A DNA stretch of 5,787 bases from an uncultured Clostridia bacterium. Lineage in GTDB: Bacteria > Bacillota > Clostridia > Oscillospirales > Oscillospiraceae. How positions within the stretch are numbered: the stretch's first letter is position 1; every line of letters starts with the position of its first letter. The stretch is taken from contig CAMHRJ010000157.1 of the NCBI GenBank assembly GCA_946187475.1, positions 1 to 5,787 of the forward strand, given 5' to 3'. The notes beneath the pieces are model-generated. The model had not been told where the DNA came from. It saw nothing but the letters and a program-made list of their open reading frames with translations, and ran no database searches. This document shows, piece by piece, positions 5,688-5,787 of the stretch. The position numbers and the translations under genes were made by a program.

Positions 5688-5723
5688 ACGCATAGCACTG
5701 TGTGATAGAAGAAAACTATGCGT
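5688..5723. repeat. 8-bp inverted repeat in the operon leader
   Basis: ACGCATAG (5688-5695) and CTATGCGT (5716-5723) are exact reverse complements separated by 20 bases. It lies just downstream of the predicted promoter, so it would form a stem-loop in the 5' leader or serve as a half-site pair for a regulator. No U run follows it in the operon direction, so it is not an obvious attenuator. Confidence 0.6.
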
Positions 5724-5736
5724 GGAATTCAACAAC

Positions 5737-5765
5737 ATGATACCTCATTTTGAACGATTTCGCAA
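5737..5765 (-). promoter_or_regulatory. Predicted sigma-A promoter of the V-ATPase operon
   Basis: The minus strand has TTGCGA (5765-5760) as -35 (4 of 6 to consensus), a 17-base spacer, and TATCAT (5742-5737) as -10 (5 of 6). Initiation would be expected near 5730, giving a leader of about 80 nt before atpH. Position and spacing are ideal and the surrounding DNA is AT-rich compared with the genes. The rest of the upstream stretch to 5787 shows no gene. Confidence 0.6.
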
Positions 5766-5787
5766 GCCTGTCGCCCGGGTTTTTCTG

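Noticed and set aside
5764..5787. Possible plus-strand terminator (GCCTGTCGCCCGGG followed by TTTTT)
   Set aside because: No convincing stem forms from the bases before the T run, and no plus-strand gene in the window would use it.

Overview
The window holds most of one minus-strand operon for a bacterial V-type (A/V-type) rotary ATPase. Transcription runs right to left in the order H (coiled-coil stalk) - I (membrane stator) - K (proteolipid rotor ring) - E (stalk) - C (ring adaptor) - F (central shaft) - A (catalytic). Subunit A runs off the left edge after 222 codons, before its Walker A loop, so its C-terminal part and presumably B and D lie outside the window. The order matches the ntpFIKECGA layout of the Enterococcus hirae Na+-ATPase operon, where NtpG is the F-type subunit. 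The visibly GC-rich sequence, strong Shine-Dalgarno sites of AAGGAGG type, sigma-A-like promoter and gene order suggest a high-GC member of the Firmicutes/Clostridia, perhaps an Oscillospiraceae-like gut anaerobe. That taxonomic placement is inference only.

Layout from right to left: 5650-5787 is the upstream region, with a good sigma-A-type promoter and an ~80-nt leader that can form two hairpins. Next come atpH (5335-5649), atpI (3365-5335, overlapping atpH by one base), atpK (2846-3325), atpE (2215-2811), atpC (1174-2172 or 2178) and atpF (867-1181, overlapping atpC by 8 bases). A 200-base non-coding spacer rich in inverted repeats (667-866) follows, then atpA (1-666, TTG start). All other junctions are overlaps or gaps of about 34-42 bases, so the F-A spacer is the one structural anomaly of the operon.

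The genes build one machine. A (with B) hydrolyses or makes ATP, F (with D) forms the central shaft, C couples the shaft to the K ring, I provides the ion half-channels and E/H form peripheral stalks. The K proteolipid carries the E. hirae-type Na+ ligand set (Thr63, Gln64, Gln112, Glu141), so the enzyme is predicted to be Na+-coupled. No mobile element, CRISPR array, tRNA or rRNA was seen. The points most worth a second look are the structured F-A spacer with a 12-bp-arm palindrome and a possible competing hairpin over the atpA start, the two TTG starts, and the leader hairpins before atpH.
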